A DNA stretch of 64,000 nucleotides from Stropharia rugosoannulata. Taxonomy: Eukaryota > Basidiomycota > Agaricomycetes > Agaricales > Strophariaceae. Positions 1 through 10,946 of this stretch are shown here, piece by piece. The stretch spans positions 1,550,001 through 1,614,000 of the forward strand of contig JANCIK010000006.1 of assembly GCA_028532985.1 (NCBI GenBank), in the 5' to 3' direction. A program made the translations under genes and the position numbers. The stretch's first letter is position 1; each line of letters opens with the position of its first letter. The notes under the pieces were generated by a model, which saw only the letters and a list, made by a program, of their open reading frames with translations, searched no databases and had not been told where the DNA came from.

Positions 1-220
1 TAGTCCATGTCAAGATGCTGACGATGAAGATGAGGCGGACGGCGGGAAGACCTCCCCGCACTGCTTCGGCAGTGTTTCTATCCCTAACCCCAGAACACCA
101 CAGCAGTCAACGAGGGCAATGAAGCCATTACCTCGCCGTCTGCATGTGCCGCGCAGGTTCCGGGAGGATAGCGATAGCTCGCCGCCACAGTTCGTTCCTC
201 CCAAAAGACCGCGCATATAG
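1..220 (+). CDS. 3' end of an unidentified gene (partial at left edge)
   Basis: One frame is open from base 2 to a TAG at 218-220 and encodes about 72 residues. It has an acidic patch (DADDEDEAD) and ends in a basic Pro/Arg tail (PPQFVPPKRPRI) that could be a nuclear localisation signal. The start lies outside the window, so the family cannot be named. The acidic-then-basic composition suggests the disordered C-terminus of a nuclear protein, which is inference only. It could also be chance reading, but the long open frame running in from the edge and the biased composition favour a real exon. Confidence 0.45.
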   Translation, partial: SPCQDADDEDEADGGKTSPHCFGSVSIPNPRTPQQSTRAMKPLPRRLHVPRRFREDSDSSPPQFVPPKRPRI

Positions 221-1097
221 TCAGAATTTCCTTCGTCAGCATTTCAACGTGTTATTTCCTTGAGTTGATACACGCCTGGCGCAGAAATCGCGGCCCCAAA
301 CTCTTAAGTACGTTTCCTGCTTAATATTGTAAACGCCGTTTGACCGTTCTTTGGTCACTCGAAACTGTTCCCCTCTTTTCTGTCACACAAACTATTCTGA
401 GCACTTGTAGGCCCTATCCCGTTCAATAACTGTAAAGTGCTCACTGTACATACCAGTTGTCTATTTTCCATGTACATAACACCGAAAACATCAAACATTA
501 TTTTACCGTCTAGCATCTCGGATCTGGCGCTCATCACCGCGGCCTGCGTAAGGGAGCGATGACAATGCCCTCGTGGTCGGGCTGAATGAGGCCGAGTCTG
601 ATTCTTTATGCGCATTAAACACGACTGGGAACTTCGTTTTCCTTTCAGGATGGGAATGCTGAGATGCGCGGTTCGTTGGGAATGAGGACCTCTCCAATCT
701 GAGGTAGGCAAGTGCGTGCCATGATGAGACGAGAGAACGGAGTACCGGCGCATTAGTCGACAAGCATGGAGCGCAGACCGTGCAAATTGAATCAGCTGGT
801 TATGGCATTCAAGCGGCTGCGGTTAGATGGTATATGGGCCTGAAATGTTGGGGCGAATATCGATAGAAGCAGCATGGCCAATAAAGAGTGCTCGAGAAGA
901 CTTTAGGCAAGAACTGTGGCGATATTCGGCCGTGCTGATGGCGAAAGAGGCAGAGGTAGACGGTGGAGAGGGCGGAAGCGAGATGAGGACCAAGCATGGT
1001 GGCGACCGAGTGACGGTTCGGAGGCGCGCACCGGGCCCGGTCTCTCATTTGCCGCCGCGGTAGCCGGTGCAGTTGATATCATGCTCAAAGACGGACA
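221..1097. other. intergenic, no supported gene
   Basis: Short overlapping ORFs occur on both strands (longest 132 codons, minus, 355-753), but none shows a recognisable domain or a splice pattern. The stretch probably holds the 3' UTR of the left-edge gene and the promoter of the nitronate monooxygenase. Confidence 0.5.
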
Positions 1098-1104
1098 TAT
1101 AAAT
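1098..1104 (+). promoter_or_regulatory. TATA-box-like element
   Basis: TATAAAT lies about 50 nt upstream of the nitronate monooxygenase ATG at 1155, followed by a pyrimidine-rich leader. The position suits a core promoter with a short 5' UTR. Confidence 0.5.
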
Positions 1105-1154
1105 CTCTCTCCGCGCCACTACCCCGCATCCACCATCCCCTCCCTCCCCCACTC

Positions 1155-2487
1155 ATGGCCGTCATCACCACTCCCATCACCGAGCTCTTCGGCATCCAGC
1201 ACCCCATCCTGCTCGCTGGGTATGTCCTTCTCGCCATCTCTTGTCCCCCGGATCATGAGCTGACGCTTGGCATAGCATGAACGTCGCTGCAGGCCCCGAG
1301 CTTGCAGCCGCCGTCACCAACGCCGGCGGCCTCGGCGTCATTGGAGGCATTGGATACACACCCAAAATTCTCCGCCAGCAGGTAAGCCATCCTCGCAGCT
1401 TTCCGACACGCCCGGGACGCACGCGCGACTGCTACCCTCCGTGTCGCTTCAACCGGGCTACACATGACATGGCGCTCATGGTTTCGTTGTCTAGATCCAA
1501 TTGATCAAGAAGGATCTGAAGGACCCGAAGGCGCCCTTCGGTGTTGATCTCCTGTTACCACAGGTCGGCGGGAGCGCGCGCAAGACCAACGTACGCTCTA
1601 TAATTGTATTTCTACCCACGGACGCTCATATCCATTGATGGTAGACCGACTACACCAAAGGCCAGCTCCCCGAGCTGCTACAGGTCATCATTGAGGAGGG
1701 CGCGACGCTGTTCGTCTCCGCTGTGGGCGTGCCCCCCAAGTGGGCCGTCGACGACCTGCACAAGGCCGGCATACTCGTCATGAACATGGTCGGGCACCCG
1801 AAGCACGTGAAGAAGGCGCTCGACGTTGGCGTTGACCTCATCTGCGCGCAGGCGGGCGAGGGTGGCGGACACACGGGCGATATCCCTGCGTCGATCCTCA
1901 TCCCCGCGTGCGTAGACGCCGTCAAGGGGCGCACGTCGCCGCTCACCGGCAAGCCGATCTACGTCATCGGCGCGGGCGCCGTGTTCGACGGCCGGGGCCT
2001 CGCTGCGAACCTGTCGTGGGGCGCGCAGGGTGTATGGGTCGGCACGCGCTTCGTCGCGTCCGTCGAGGCCGGCGCACCGAAAATGCACAAGGACCTCGTC
2101 GTTTCGGCTGGGTTTGAGGACGTGGCGCGCACGGTCATCTTCACCGGCCGGCCCATGCGTGTGCGGAAGACGCCCTACGTCGCAGATTGGTCAGTAGCTT
2201 CCGTAATTTGAGAGGCGCAGAGCAGCTGCTAATATTCGGATCTTTCGTACAGGGAAGAGAACCGTCAGGCGGAGATCAAAACTCTTACTTCAAAGGGTAT
2301 CATCCCGCACTACAAAGAGCTCGAAGAGCACCCCGAAAAGTCAGTGGAGGGCCGCCCGTGGCTCATGGGCAGTGTATCTGCCGTAATCAACGAGGTCCTG
2401 CCTGCCAAGGCCATCGTTGACAATATGGTCCAGGACGCCGCACGGATTCTGGAAGAAAACGCTAAGCGCGTTAAGCATAAGCTCTGA
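1155..2487 (+). CDS. nitronate monooxygenase (2-nitropropane dioxygenase family)
   Basis: This is an FMN-dependent TIM-barrel enzyme that oxidises alkyl nitronates such as propionate-3-nitronate, a detoxification reaction. Five exons join in phase: 1155-1219, 1276-1381, 1495-1590, 1645-2189 and 2253-2487. They give 348 aa, normal for the family. Diagnostic stretches are the N-terminal FGIQHPILLAGM, the glycine-rich TNAGGLGVIGG, the QAGEGGGHTGDI segment carrying the family's conserved histidine, the GAVFDGRG phosphate-binding region and WVGTRFVAS. The ATG is the first in frame after a TATA-like element. No signal peptide is visible, so it is probably cytosolic, peroxisomal or mitochondrial. 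The next gene is convergent (minus strand, ending at 2924). The family assignment is firm; the exact substrate is not known. Confidence 0.93.
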
Positions 2488-2923
2488 TCTATTTCTCTGT
2501 TCATTGTACACCTGTTCTCTTGTATATTGTACCTAGCTATGCGCATGGGAGGATTCTATATTTACTTAATGCATGAATATTTAAACACGCCCCATGGGAC
2601 CTCTGGTATTGCTTGCGGCTGTTCACGCTGTCTAAAGTCTTTTGAGTATATACACAAAGCATGCGACGGTTGTAATAGCTGTGTGCATAGTTTGAATGGC
2701 TACGTACTCTGTCCGGACTTAGCTTTTCCGGAGAATAGTGATGTCACTATGAAAGCTACAGATAGAGTTAAATAATAATTGGTTGTAAAGCTACAGCTTA
2801 ACTGAATTTAAAGTTGTCCGCAATAGACGGAGAAGGCGGTATAAATGACGCCGAGAGGAGCGCGAGGCAGATTGCGCTCGCGAAAAGAAAGTCTGGACAG
2901 AGCACCATAGAAATAGAGTCATT
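2488..2923. other. convergent 3' intergenic region
   Basis: AT-rich sequence between two convergent genes. An 82-codon plus-strand ORF (2527-2775) has several cysteines but no domain or codon signature, so I treat it as chance. It probably holds the 3' UTRs of both neighbours. Confidence 0.5.
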
Positions 2924-4218
2924 TTAAATTGTTTCACTCGTTTGCGACTCGTCAGATATGTCTGTCAGCTCCAGCGGGGTCACCGCTGAGCTATAGAGCT
3001 GCGATCCATCGACCCGTGTGGACGACGACGCTGCACTATTGGCGGAGGTTCCCAGCTCACTCGGATGAGAAGCTGGGGCGCAAGCTACCCTCTCGTGGCG
3101 CCGGCGTTCAAGCACGGTGTACGTGTACATGACTACGACGAGAAGGTTACATATAAGCAACGATATCCCGCTCTGTATAGGGCAAGAGCTCAGTATTTAT
3201 GGTGCGGCGCGTCGACATATGTATACTTACCTCGAAGTACGCAAACATCACCCGGATGAATCCTCTGGCTGGCTCCCAACTCATCGGGGCTATCTGGAAG
3301 ACTGAGGTCCCAATGCACGCAAGGGACATCCACATGCTCCCCGCGAAGCACGAGAAGATGAGCCGCCTTTGTCGAGGGGGTAATTTCACCCGGCGAAGTT
3401 TGTACAGTGGGGAGAACACAAGCAGAATGTCCGCGATGACATTCACTAGGAGCCCAATAAAGGTGGTTAATGACGATATATAGCCAATATACAATGAGGG
3501 AAGGCGAACCGGTGATCATGAATATTATTATGCGCCTGGAGAAGTTACACTGTACAAGACCGGCAAAGAAGAGCCAGGAAGAATAGTTGCTACAGTCGAT
3601 TGCGCCGCGGACGATGACGGCGGTGCACGCAAGAGCAAATCCGACGGCCAGACCAATAGCGTACAGGCGCGTAGGATCTGAGTCAGGCGTGAATATCCGA
3701 GAAAAGGCGAGTGCCAGACTGATCCGTGTAGCCCTGGTAAGTACTCGAACATCAGCTAGAGAACGACGGGTAGGCAGGTTCCCGAATCCCGGGAAAGGAA
3801 TGTGCGCACCACTCCGTCGCAATGATGGTGAACACGCCTACGCCATATCTGACCATACTTGCTTGAATAGTCCGCAAGGAAGATTCTTGAGCGTGCTCTT
3901 TATTTAGCGTGCGCAGAGTTATAAATGTACCATGTAGGTTATACCTGGACTGGCATAATCCATCCAGAGAACGATTAATCCGGCTAGGTCGAGGATACCG
4001 GCACCGGCGGCGAAGCAGTCGTCCCACCACAGTCGGGACGTTCGATAGCGATAGTGAAGCCTGAAGATCGTCAGGCCAAGTGCCAGGCCGTGTAGTATGG
4101 TCAGGAGGACTGTGTTCAGTGGACAAGATATATCAGCCCATAGTGAGTACATGAAGATAGCAGGGAGAGGTAACTCGTTACCATTAACTATGGTGATTGT
4201 CCCCTCTTTAATTTCCAT
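2924..4218 (-). CDS. fungal integral membrane protein, seven-helix (rhodopsin-like) type
   Basis: Five exons join in phase on the minus strand: 4218-3945, 3861-3810, 3733-3549, 3445-3231 and 3172-2924, giving 324 aa. Hydrophobic segments alternate with short loops. The first cytoplasmic side carries SRLWWDDCFAAGAG, a hallmark of the expanded Agaricomycete 'WWDD' membrane proteins. It is followed by ATEWATRISLALAFSRIF, then LNVIADILLVFSP, and a last helix SGISLLICNLLVVVMY. The C-terminal tail is hydrophilic and Ser/Thr-rich (SSSTRVDGSQ...SQTSETI). Such proteins are distant relatives of fungal rhodopsin-domain proteins, with unknown ligand and role. I chose the introns so that the conserved helices stay in frame. 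The second intron removes an alternative frame with premature stops. Confidence 0.82.
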
Positions 4219-4488
4219 AACGTTTCAGTAGGATACTGCGCTAGTGGTGCAGACAGAGAACAGAACAAAGGATATTTGGACGGCGGCATTAATTGTGCAT
4301 ATATGTATCAGGCGGAGGCCATAAGACAGCGTGTAAAATGGTGCACTTCCGATAGGTCATTCTCCGGGTATAATGAAAGTAGACGAAGAATCAGGGAAAG
4401 GTTTCCACGCTTTTCCACGGTGGTTTATTCCTAAACACCACGGGACCGAGACACATATTCAATAATGTGGTATTACGACGAGGCTGAT
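4219..4488. other. intergenic, promoter side of the 7TM gene
   Basis: AT-rich with no ORF worth calling. It should contain the promoter of the minus-strand membrane protein gene that starts at 4218. Confidence 0.4.
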
Positions 4489-4795
4489 TCAGTGGTCGAC
4501 ATGCAGCAAAGCAGATTGCAGAATGTGGTTAGCAGAGGTGGCAGGACGACTGAAGCTGTGACGGCAAGGATAACATGTTGCCAGAGTAACTGATTCTTCG
4601 TATTGGAAGCAGGGTGAAGACTTGTTCTGAGAGTTTATGGTTGACCACGAGACGGAAGACGTTGCCGAGAATAGAATATAAAAGTTCGAATTCGTAGTTG
4701 CAGCATTTGAACGTTTGAACTGTTGTTGCTTGATACAGTTTCTCACTGAAAACTGAAACAGACGTATTTGGTTTACTAGAGCCACAGTCAAGCAA
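4489..4795 (-). pseudogene. decayed 3' fragment related to the neighbouring F-box remnant
   Basis: The minus-strand sequence encodes a short stretch (SNFYILFSATSSVSWST) that matches SNFCILFSAPPSVSKL from the remnant at 7450-7690. The DNA is alike as well: both carry CCGAGAATAGAATA followed by an AAGTT block. No complete exon structure or start can be built around it, so it looks like a duplicated and decayed tail or 3' UTR of an F-box-type gene. The relationship is seen in the sequence; the F-box origin is inferred from the second copy lying next to an F-box C-terminus. Confidence 0.35.
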
Positions 4796-5054
4796 GATTA
4801 GGTGGAGATGAGCAGATTTAAAAAAAAGTGCACCGGAAGAGACCGAAGGGTAGAGATGGTGGCAGTAAGAAAACGAGCAGTGATGAAAATGGCTATAAGT
4901 AACCGCATCTAGCTTGCCGACTCGGTAACACCGCCAAATAACTTAAACTGAAATTCACTTCAACCTCTTCTATTCTCAAATCCTATAAAAAGGAGTAACT
5001 TCGAACACCAAAAAGATAGATTAACAGGGATAGAGCACATATCGGTTCATGCAA

Positions 5055-5091
5055 CAAAAAAAACAAAAACAAAAACAAAAACAAAAACAAA
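5055..5091. repeat. simple repeat (CAAAAA)n
   Basis: A run of C followed by five A, with period 6 from about 5064 to 5091 and a longer A-run at the left end. It lies downstream of the F-box gene stop and may be polymorphic between strains. Confidence 0.85.
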
Positions 5092-5265
5092 TGGAGTATT
5101 ACATATATTCTAACTTCCTATTAGGAACTTCGGAAGCTCAACAGACTCCTTAGGCTGCGAAAATAATAGCTTCCAAAAAAGTGAGCTATGCAAGGAAAAT
5201 CACAGCCTACACAATTCTCCTCTTTCTTCGAGGGTTGTTGTCCCTCATCGCATCGCATACCATTG

Positions 5266-7046
5266 TCATTGGCATCTGACCATGGCGGAGACGCTGTCAC
5301 ACCAGTCTTCACCGTGAGTCTTACGAACTCCCGAAAAATCCACCACCTCCAGTTTAGGAAATAAGACATTGAGGTAGTCTGCCAATAACATTCCGATGTA
5401 CATGCGAGGTTGCGGGCTGGTTATTGGCACCCGATTTGGCAAGAAAACAAGGCTTCGTAGATTATGTTCGGAAGCATATGGTTTCGTCGAAGTTACGCGC
5501 CTGTCACCCCGACACAGTTCAAGCTTTTGCTCCAATACAATTTGATTTAAGAACCCCAGAGGCATGTATAAGGATACCTCGGCGACATTGGGATGGTAAC
5601 TTGCAATTCCTTCAAGAATGGAAAACCCTAGGGTGTTGATGTCCCGTACTGTGGAATCCCCTGCCTTCACTGCCTCTATTTGAAGGGAAACTTTCTTTAG
5701 ACATTGCTGAGGCGAATTAAATATCCATCGGATGTCGTTGATTGATTCACCGTCATCCAATAGGAGAACGGGAGCATCAATAGACAGTTGTGTTAGCTTC
5801 TTCCAATCACAAGTTTTTTCAAGTGCTCTCCAAGGCATCATTTGTATGTTGTAGCACTTGAACATCGTGAGTTGTGGAAAACTAGCAACGGCCTGCCCTA
5901 CACAGCTTTCAAAGGATGCAGAAGTGTCGCGATCTGAAGCAGTGACCAAGATCAGCGAGGTCAAAAAAGGCATATGCTTGACGGTAATCCTCAGAATATC
6001 AGAAGTAGTATGGACCTGGGAAGTAACCAGCATAAACTCTTGAAGCTTTAGCAAGTCGGGTAATCTGGGAAATGGGGCATTGAACGAATTCGTGTTAGGC
6101 AAGGCAATAGCATACAAAGTGAGCCGGAGATATTGTAAATTACTAGCTTGGAAAATAGTGTTCAATATATTGTGACCATTTGGCCAGGGCTTATAAGTAT
6201 GGAGCGAGAGAGTTTTCAGAGATTTAAATTGCCGAGCAATATCAAGGATCTCGAAGGATATTGCCCCTTTGATGTTTAAGTCGGACAATGGAGCGTTCAA
6301 TTCCAGGAGTTGATCTAGGAACATTCTGATACGAATATCCGTCATTTGATCCAAGTCCAGATGCATTTCGACGCATGTAATTGTCGGAGAAGGTATGAGG
6401 GATAAACTGACGAGATCTTCATCCGCACGAAAATATTCGCGAGAAATGCGCAGTTTTTTAAGGGAAGGAAACAGGACAGACTTCTGTAGGTCCTGAAGCT
6501 TGAAGTAAACGTGACCCGCTACCATGAACTGCTGTCCTTCAGGGTCTGCGACTGACAAATAGAGACGCCTAACGCGAGAGCAATATTGATTAAGTTTGAC
6601 TAGATCCCCTTCCGTGATGGGGGTTTCAGTGCACTATAAAAACACTAATAAGATTGTGTGCTTAGAACTAATATAAGAATGCACCAACATTGCAAGGTAT
6701 TTCTCCATTCTCAACAATGATGCCAAAGGTCGGAATAAGTTGTAGAATAGGCATTAAACCATTCGAGTCCAAGGTCCGCCATAGTAAGTTTATCCCAGGA
6801 TAAAAGAAATCCTTTGATGTTAAAGCTGAGTTTAAGAGGTATTTTCTTTCTTTTATGGTCGGTTCATAATCCTCTAGTAACCAGTCAAAGATCATTTCCA
6901 TGATGCTGAGATTGCGGAATACAGATGACTTCGGATCTGATTCACTATTTTATGGTAAAGTTTAGGGATGGAGTAAGTAAGACGGTGATCACTTACAAAT
7001 TCATATCCGAGTCGTTATTGGATGTCTGGGCATTGGGGGATACCAT
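5266..7046 (-). CDS. F-box protein with leucine-rich-repeat-like C-terminal region
   Basis: Probably a substrate adaptor for an SCF-type E3 ubiquitin ligase. Three exons join in phase: 7046-6997, 6944-6689 and 6633-5266, giving 557 aa, typical for the large Agaricomycete F-box family. The N-terminus has an F-box-like segment: IMEMIFDWLLEDYEPT, then RKYLLNSALTSKDFFYPG, then LLWRTLDS. The rest alternates LxxL and strand-like motifs (SLHTYKPWPN, LQYLRLTLYAIALP, MPFLTSLILV) as in irregular LRR domains, and ends LFPKLEVVDFSGVRKTHGEDW. The first ATG precedes an acidic/Asn leader. The second intron needs an unusual donor (GTTGGT); the flanking frames support it. No specific target can be inferred. 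A truncated relative lies just to the right. Confidence 0.8.
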
Positions 7047-7449
7047 CTGAGCAGATGAAGCGTTTTCGGAGCGATGTAAGTTCAAGATGAGTGAACTCCG
7101 GATTGAACCAACAGAACGCAGCAAAGAATCATTACTCACTTCTACACCTGCTGACATTGACAATGAAGGTTTAGAGTCGTATAATCAGAAACACCAGGAC
7201 ATGAACAGTATGAGTAGTTCTTGAGGTCTTGAGTATCTACAAAACAGGTAATGTTTGACTCCAAATAGACTCGAAGGCTTAAGCTTGGAGCTTGAAGCTT
7301 GATCGACGATCAGCGTCAAATGTGGGACCCTAAACACTGCTTCCAGAAGGAAAGACGAGGACCGGCCAGTATGTGTAGAGGCAAAGTAAAAGGTATTTGT
7401 CGATCAACGAACCGGCTTAACGATGAGAAGCAAACCAGTTACAACTTGT
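7047..7449. other. intergenic, F-box gene promoter region
   Basis: AT-rich, no ORF of note. It contains the promoter of the minus-strand F-box gene and the boundary with the F-box pseudogene fragment. Confidence 0.4.
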
Positions 7450-8100
7450 ACTATAGGCGGTGGTTGAATATTGAATAGTAATTACCTCTCAAAAGTCCGG
7501 TGCTTGAGCATGTTGGAAGGAGGAAGACACCCCTTGAGAGTTTAGACACGGAAGGCGGTGCCGAGAATAGAATACAGAAGTTGGAGGAAATTCTTGAGTC
7601 GCAACATACTGAGGACAAATGATGCAGGTGGCAGTTATAGCCGAGTGGTGGGTTCAGAAAAGACCGCTTACCGTATCGGCCCGACAAGTAAAGTCATTTT
7701 TACCTTCCAGAAAGAAATGACGAGCCAAGAGATGACCAGGAGAAGGTAGATCTATTTTGCACAAAAATGAAGCATTATACCTGAGATCTACCAGCATTGT
7801 ACTAGGGCGTGAAGAGCCCACCTCCTGTAATTTAGGAAATAAGAGGTTGAGATATTCTGCCAATAAAACGCCGACATGCACGCAAGGTTTCTCGTTGCGG
7901 ACAGGCTTCCGCCGGTGCCGCAGGAAAATTAGTCTTTTCAGACTATGTATGTCCCAAAGCGGGTGTTGCGGAAGCTGCGCGCCGTTCCCGGAACATCCTG
8001 AGTCTTTCCTTCAGTGTACTCAGTGTTACATAAATCTTCGTCTTCGACTCGGATGTGTCGTTCATGGAAAACAAATACCGCTTTCTTGGTTATTTCTGTG
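7450..8100 (-). pseudogene. F-box gene 3' remnant
   Basis: Minus-strand reading gives LWDIHSLKRLIFL and then CVHVGVLLAEYLNLLFPKLQEV. These align with the C-terminal part of the intact F-box protein next door (HNLRSLVFLPNR, then RMYIGMLLADYLNVLFPKLEVV). The match sits around 7840-7990. Upstream of it the frame changes and meets stops (a stop just after LGHT in one frame), and no F-box or start is present. A short downstream block (SNFCILFSAPPSVSKL, 7550-7620) recurs at 4489-4795. I interpret it as a decayed duplicate left by the birth and death of this family. A partly conserved gene with unrecognised introns is possible but less likely. Confidence 0.6.
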
Positions 8101-8583
8101 ATGAAATCTCGATTTAGTGTCGGACAACGGATTTTCAGGTCAGAGTTTCACTAGAAGCGCACGGCATAGGTGGCCATTGTAAAGTAGCCAAAGAGTAGAT
8201 GCCAGTTTGCGTTGAGTTAAGTTGTGGTACATTCTTCAAGCATGCAGTTGATCGGAACTCGAATAATTTGTTTGCCGATGGGCAACCGTCTCGTCATTTC
8301 TTCGTGACTGGCTGGTCTAGGTTCGTCTTCTGCATATGCATAGTCAGTTGATTGCACACAACGACCTCCTTTTCAGAGCATGGACAAAGAAGCTTTACGG
8401 TATTGGAATGTTCGAGCGCTTACTCACCCGCTGACAGAGCTCGGCGTCACGTTATGGGCTCGGGGTGCACTCTTATAGATAGCCGCTGCTCTCAAGCTGC
8501 TCTTGTCAGAAACAATCTCTCTCTTATTCTTCTCAAGTCTGATAGACCGTATTTCTTCACTTTCGTAAAGAACACCCCCGACC
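8101..8583. other. intergenic, promoter of the UBL-WLM gene
   Basis: No convincing ORF. It contains the upstream region of the plus-strand gene starting at 8584, with a pyrimidine-rich leader (CTCTCTCTTATTCTTCTC, about 8517-8534). Confidence 0.4.
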
Positions 8584-9670
8584 ATGTCCAGTAATCTTAT
8601 TTCAATAACAATAAACCACCGTGGCAAGGCACATACGTTATCAATACCGTCGGATTGTACATTAGAAGACCTACAGAATGAAATCGAACAGTTGACTGAG
8701 GTTCCACCGTCACTCCAGAAATTGCTTTACAAGGGGAAGCAGCATAAATCCTCTGAAGAAAGCATTGATCAAGCAGGCATCAAAGATGGAATGAAGATTC
8801 AAGTGTTGGGCTCAACGAGCAAGGAACTTGACGCTATGAAATCAGTGGAGAATGAGAACCAGCGGCGAGATAGAATTATGAGGGAGCGAGCACTGAAAGC
8901 ACCTGTAAAAGTACGCATACATCTTTTCAGTCATATTCATCACTAAACTGACACATTACCCTAGCTTCGGCCTACAGGCTCTTCATCATCGTCTTCAGCC
9001 TCATTGCAGTATCGCTTCCATGAGGTTAGGCCTCTGGGGCATCTTCCAAACCCCGACTCTGCGTTAGCTCTTCTCAAACGATTATCAGAGGATCCTGCCA
9101 TTACGCATGTCATGCAAACACACAAATTCAAAGTGGGTTTGTTGACAGAACTTGCGCCCCATGAACATCCCGAACTGCTAGGGTTGAACGAGAATGCCGG
9201 ACAAGCTATAAAGCTGCGTCTGCGTACTGACAAATACGATGGATTTCGCCTCTACAGCGAAATTCGTCGCGTGCTGTGTCATGAACTGACGCACAACGTT
9301 TGGGGGGATCACGATGAAAATGTAAGCAACATTTAACCTCTGCAAGCTATACTATTTGCGTTGACACCCAGTTCCATAGTTCAAATCTCTTAATTCACAG
9401 TTAAACAGGGAGGTAGCTGAGCATGAGCGCTCTCTTCTGAACGGCACGCACTATCTTTCCGCTGGTCCTGGTTCTGATTTCTACCAGCCCTCATCAGACT
9501 TGGAAGTCGAGGCCCAGACCTACACACTAAGTGACAATACCCTTAACAGTTCAGGGAATTTATCTGCGGAAAATCAGGAGGAGCGCAGGCGCCGGATATT
9601 GGACGCAACAATGAATCGTCTGCGGAAAGAAGAGGAAGATATAGAACATTCCTGCGGTACCAAGACTTGA
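8584..9670 (+). CDS. ubiquitin-like/WLM-domain metalloprotease (Wss1-related)
   Basis: Three exons join in phase (8584-8910, 8965-9321, 9380-9670), giving 324 aa. Residues about 4-80 form a ubiquitin-like fold (THRGK-like strand, LQKLLYKGKQHKSSEES, GIKDGMKIQVLGS). A Ser-rich linker leads into a WLM domain, whose zinc-binding core CHELTHNVWGDHDENF carries the HExxH and third His ligands. The C-terminus has QEERRRRILDATMNRLRKEEED, a helix of the kind that follows WLM domains. WLM proteins of the Wss1/SPRTN class cleave DNA-protein crosslinks and act on SUMO/ubiquitin conjugates; the N-terminal UBL form is the fission-yeast-like subtype. The third exon start was chosen because it restores FKSLNSQLNREVAEHERSLL directly after DEN. 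The Cdm1 gene follows 262 bp downstream on the same strand. Confidence 0.9.
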
Positions 9671-9932
9671 ACGCTTGGACTTTTGTACTTGCGAATTTCC
9701 TATTTGCGCTGCTTAATGTACATACCCTATCATCATCATATTTAATACACTGTAAAGCGGAGTAATTTGGTGGGGATGGAGTATTGGGAGCGGAGGTATA
9801 ATTTCCCGAAAAGGAAATGTTGACATTACATCATGCCCCCAAGTCCCATGTTGAACTTTGAAACATCGTTTTCGAAAGGTTGTTGCAATTTATCCATTCT
9901 CTTCCTTACCATACAACCTATTTTTACCTGCT

Positions 9933-10862
9933 ATGTCCACCAAGTCTAACGCGAAGCAAGCGAAACTATCCTTTGCAGTGGGGAAGCGTACCAGTTCTAG
10001 CAACGGCAAGAGCCTGGCGGCCACGACCCCTGTACGCAGCCTGAAACCTGCTGCCGATGCACCCAGCCAAAGGAAGGATTTAGCAGAGGATTATGAGCTC
10101 GACATCGATGATATAGTTTCTATCAGCTCCGACACGGACGAGGAAACAATTGAATCCTATTCAGCTGGCGAGGACGACTTTGAAGCGAAGGCAAAGGATT
10201 CAGAGGAGAAACCAATAGCAGCCGTACGACAAACGCGTTCAGTTTCGAAGAAGGCAGTTACCGATACAAAAGAGAAGTCAACTAAGTCAGAAAGGCCTTC
10301 AACGGAATCCAGCAAGACAGTCGAAAGCAAAAAGTCCAAAAGTGCAGTAGTTAGCAAGCCAGTTGCTGAGGACAGGGAGCCGCTTGCCGAACTAAAAGTC
10401 AAGGACCCGAGGTGGAGGAAGTACCATGCAGAGGTCACCAAGAAAGCTGGAAAAATGGCCCCCAGTACGTATCACTATTTCGAAGCCCCCAGTCTATCGC
10501 TTATCTATGAATTCAGTTCACGGGGAAGGACAAAACAAGATCCATGAAATCCTGCGTATCTTCGACAAGTATGCCTATTATCATCAATTGGAGGCCAACT
10601 ATTGATGCTCCTTCTCCGTCAGCTCTTATGAATACGGGCCATGTGTCGGAGTAACGAGGCTTGAACGATGGGACAGGGCGAATGCTATGGGACTCAACCC
10701 TCCGAAAGAAGTACGTACTTGCGCATATCTACGATTATCTAACAAGTCTCAAAAATTCCCCGCCTTGTTGGCGCACCTCTTTAGGTCGAGGAAATCCTGA
10801 AGACAAAGCAAGGCTCTACATTAGAAGAATACTCTCAGTCTGTATTCTATGGCGAAGTTTGA
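9933..10862 (+). CDS. DNA polymerase delta small subunit (Pol4/Cdm1 family)
   Basis: Non-catalytic fourth subunit of replicative DNA polymerase delta. Four exons join in phase: 9933-10464, 10517-10568, 10623-10710 and 10785-10862, giving 249 aa. The conserved C-terminal block is clear: GEGQNKIHEILRIFD, SYEYGPCVGVTRLERWDRA, MGLNPPKEVEEILKT. The N-terminus begins STKSNAKQAKLSFAVGK, which fits a PCNA-interacting (PIP-like) motif as in fission yeast Cdm1. A long acidic/Ser/Lys-rich disordered region follows. An in-frame upstream ATG at 9858 exists, but the PIP-like N-terminus supports 9933. The family call rests on the C-terminal block; the PIP reading is inference. Confidence 0.87.
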
Positions 10863-10946
10863 GTGGCCCGAGTTACCTAGTTCTATATTAAATGTGAGCG
10901 CATCCGGAGCAGTAATATATATTAGCTTGCTCACTATATGCTCCTA
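10863..10946. other. short intergenic spacer
   Basis: AT-rich sequence between the Cdm1 gene and the unresolved minus-strand ORF. Confidence 0.4.

Noticed and set aside
355..763. Two overlapping minus-strand ORFs (132 and 86 codons)
   Set aside because: They overlap in different frames, have no domain, intron signature or composition typical of real proteins, and lie in an intergenic region.
2527..2775. 82-codon Cys-containing plus-strand ORF
   Set aside because: Considered as a small secreted Cys-rich protein, but it has no signal peptide, the Cys spacing is irregular, and it sits between convergent gene ends.
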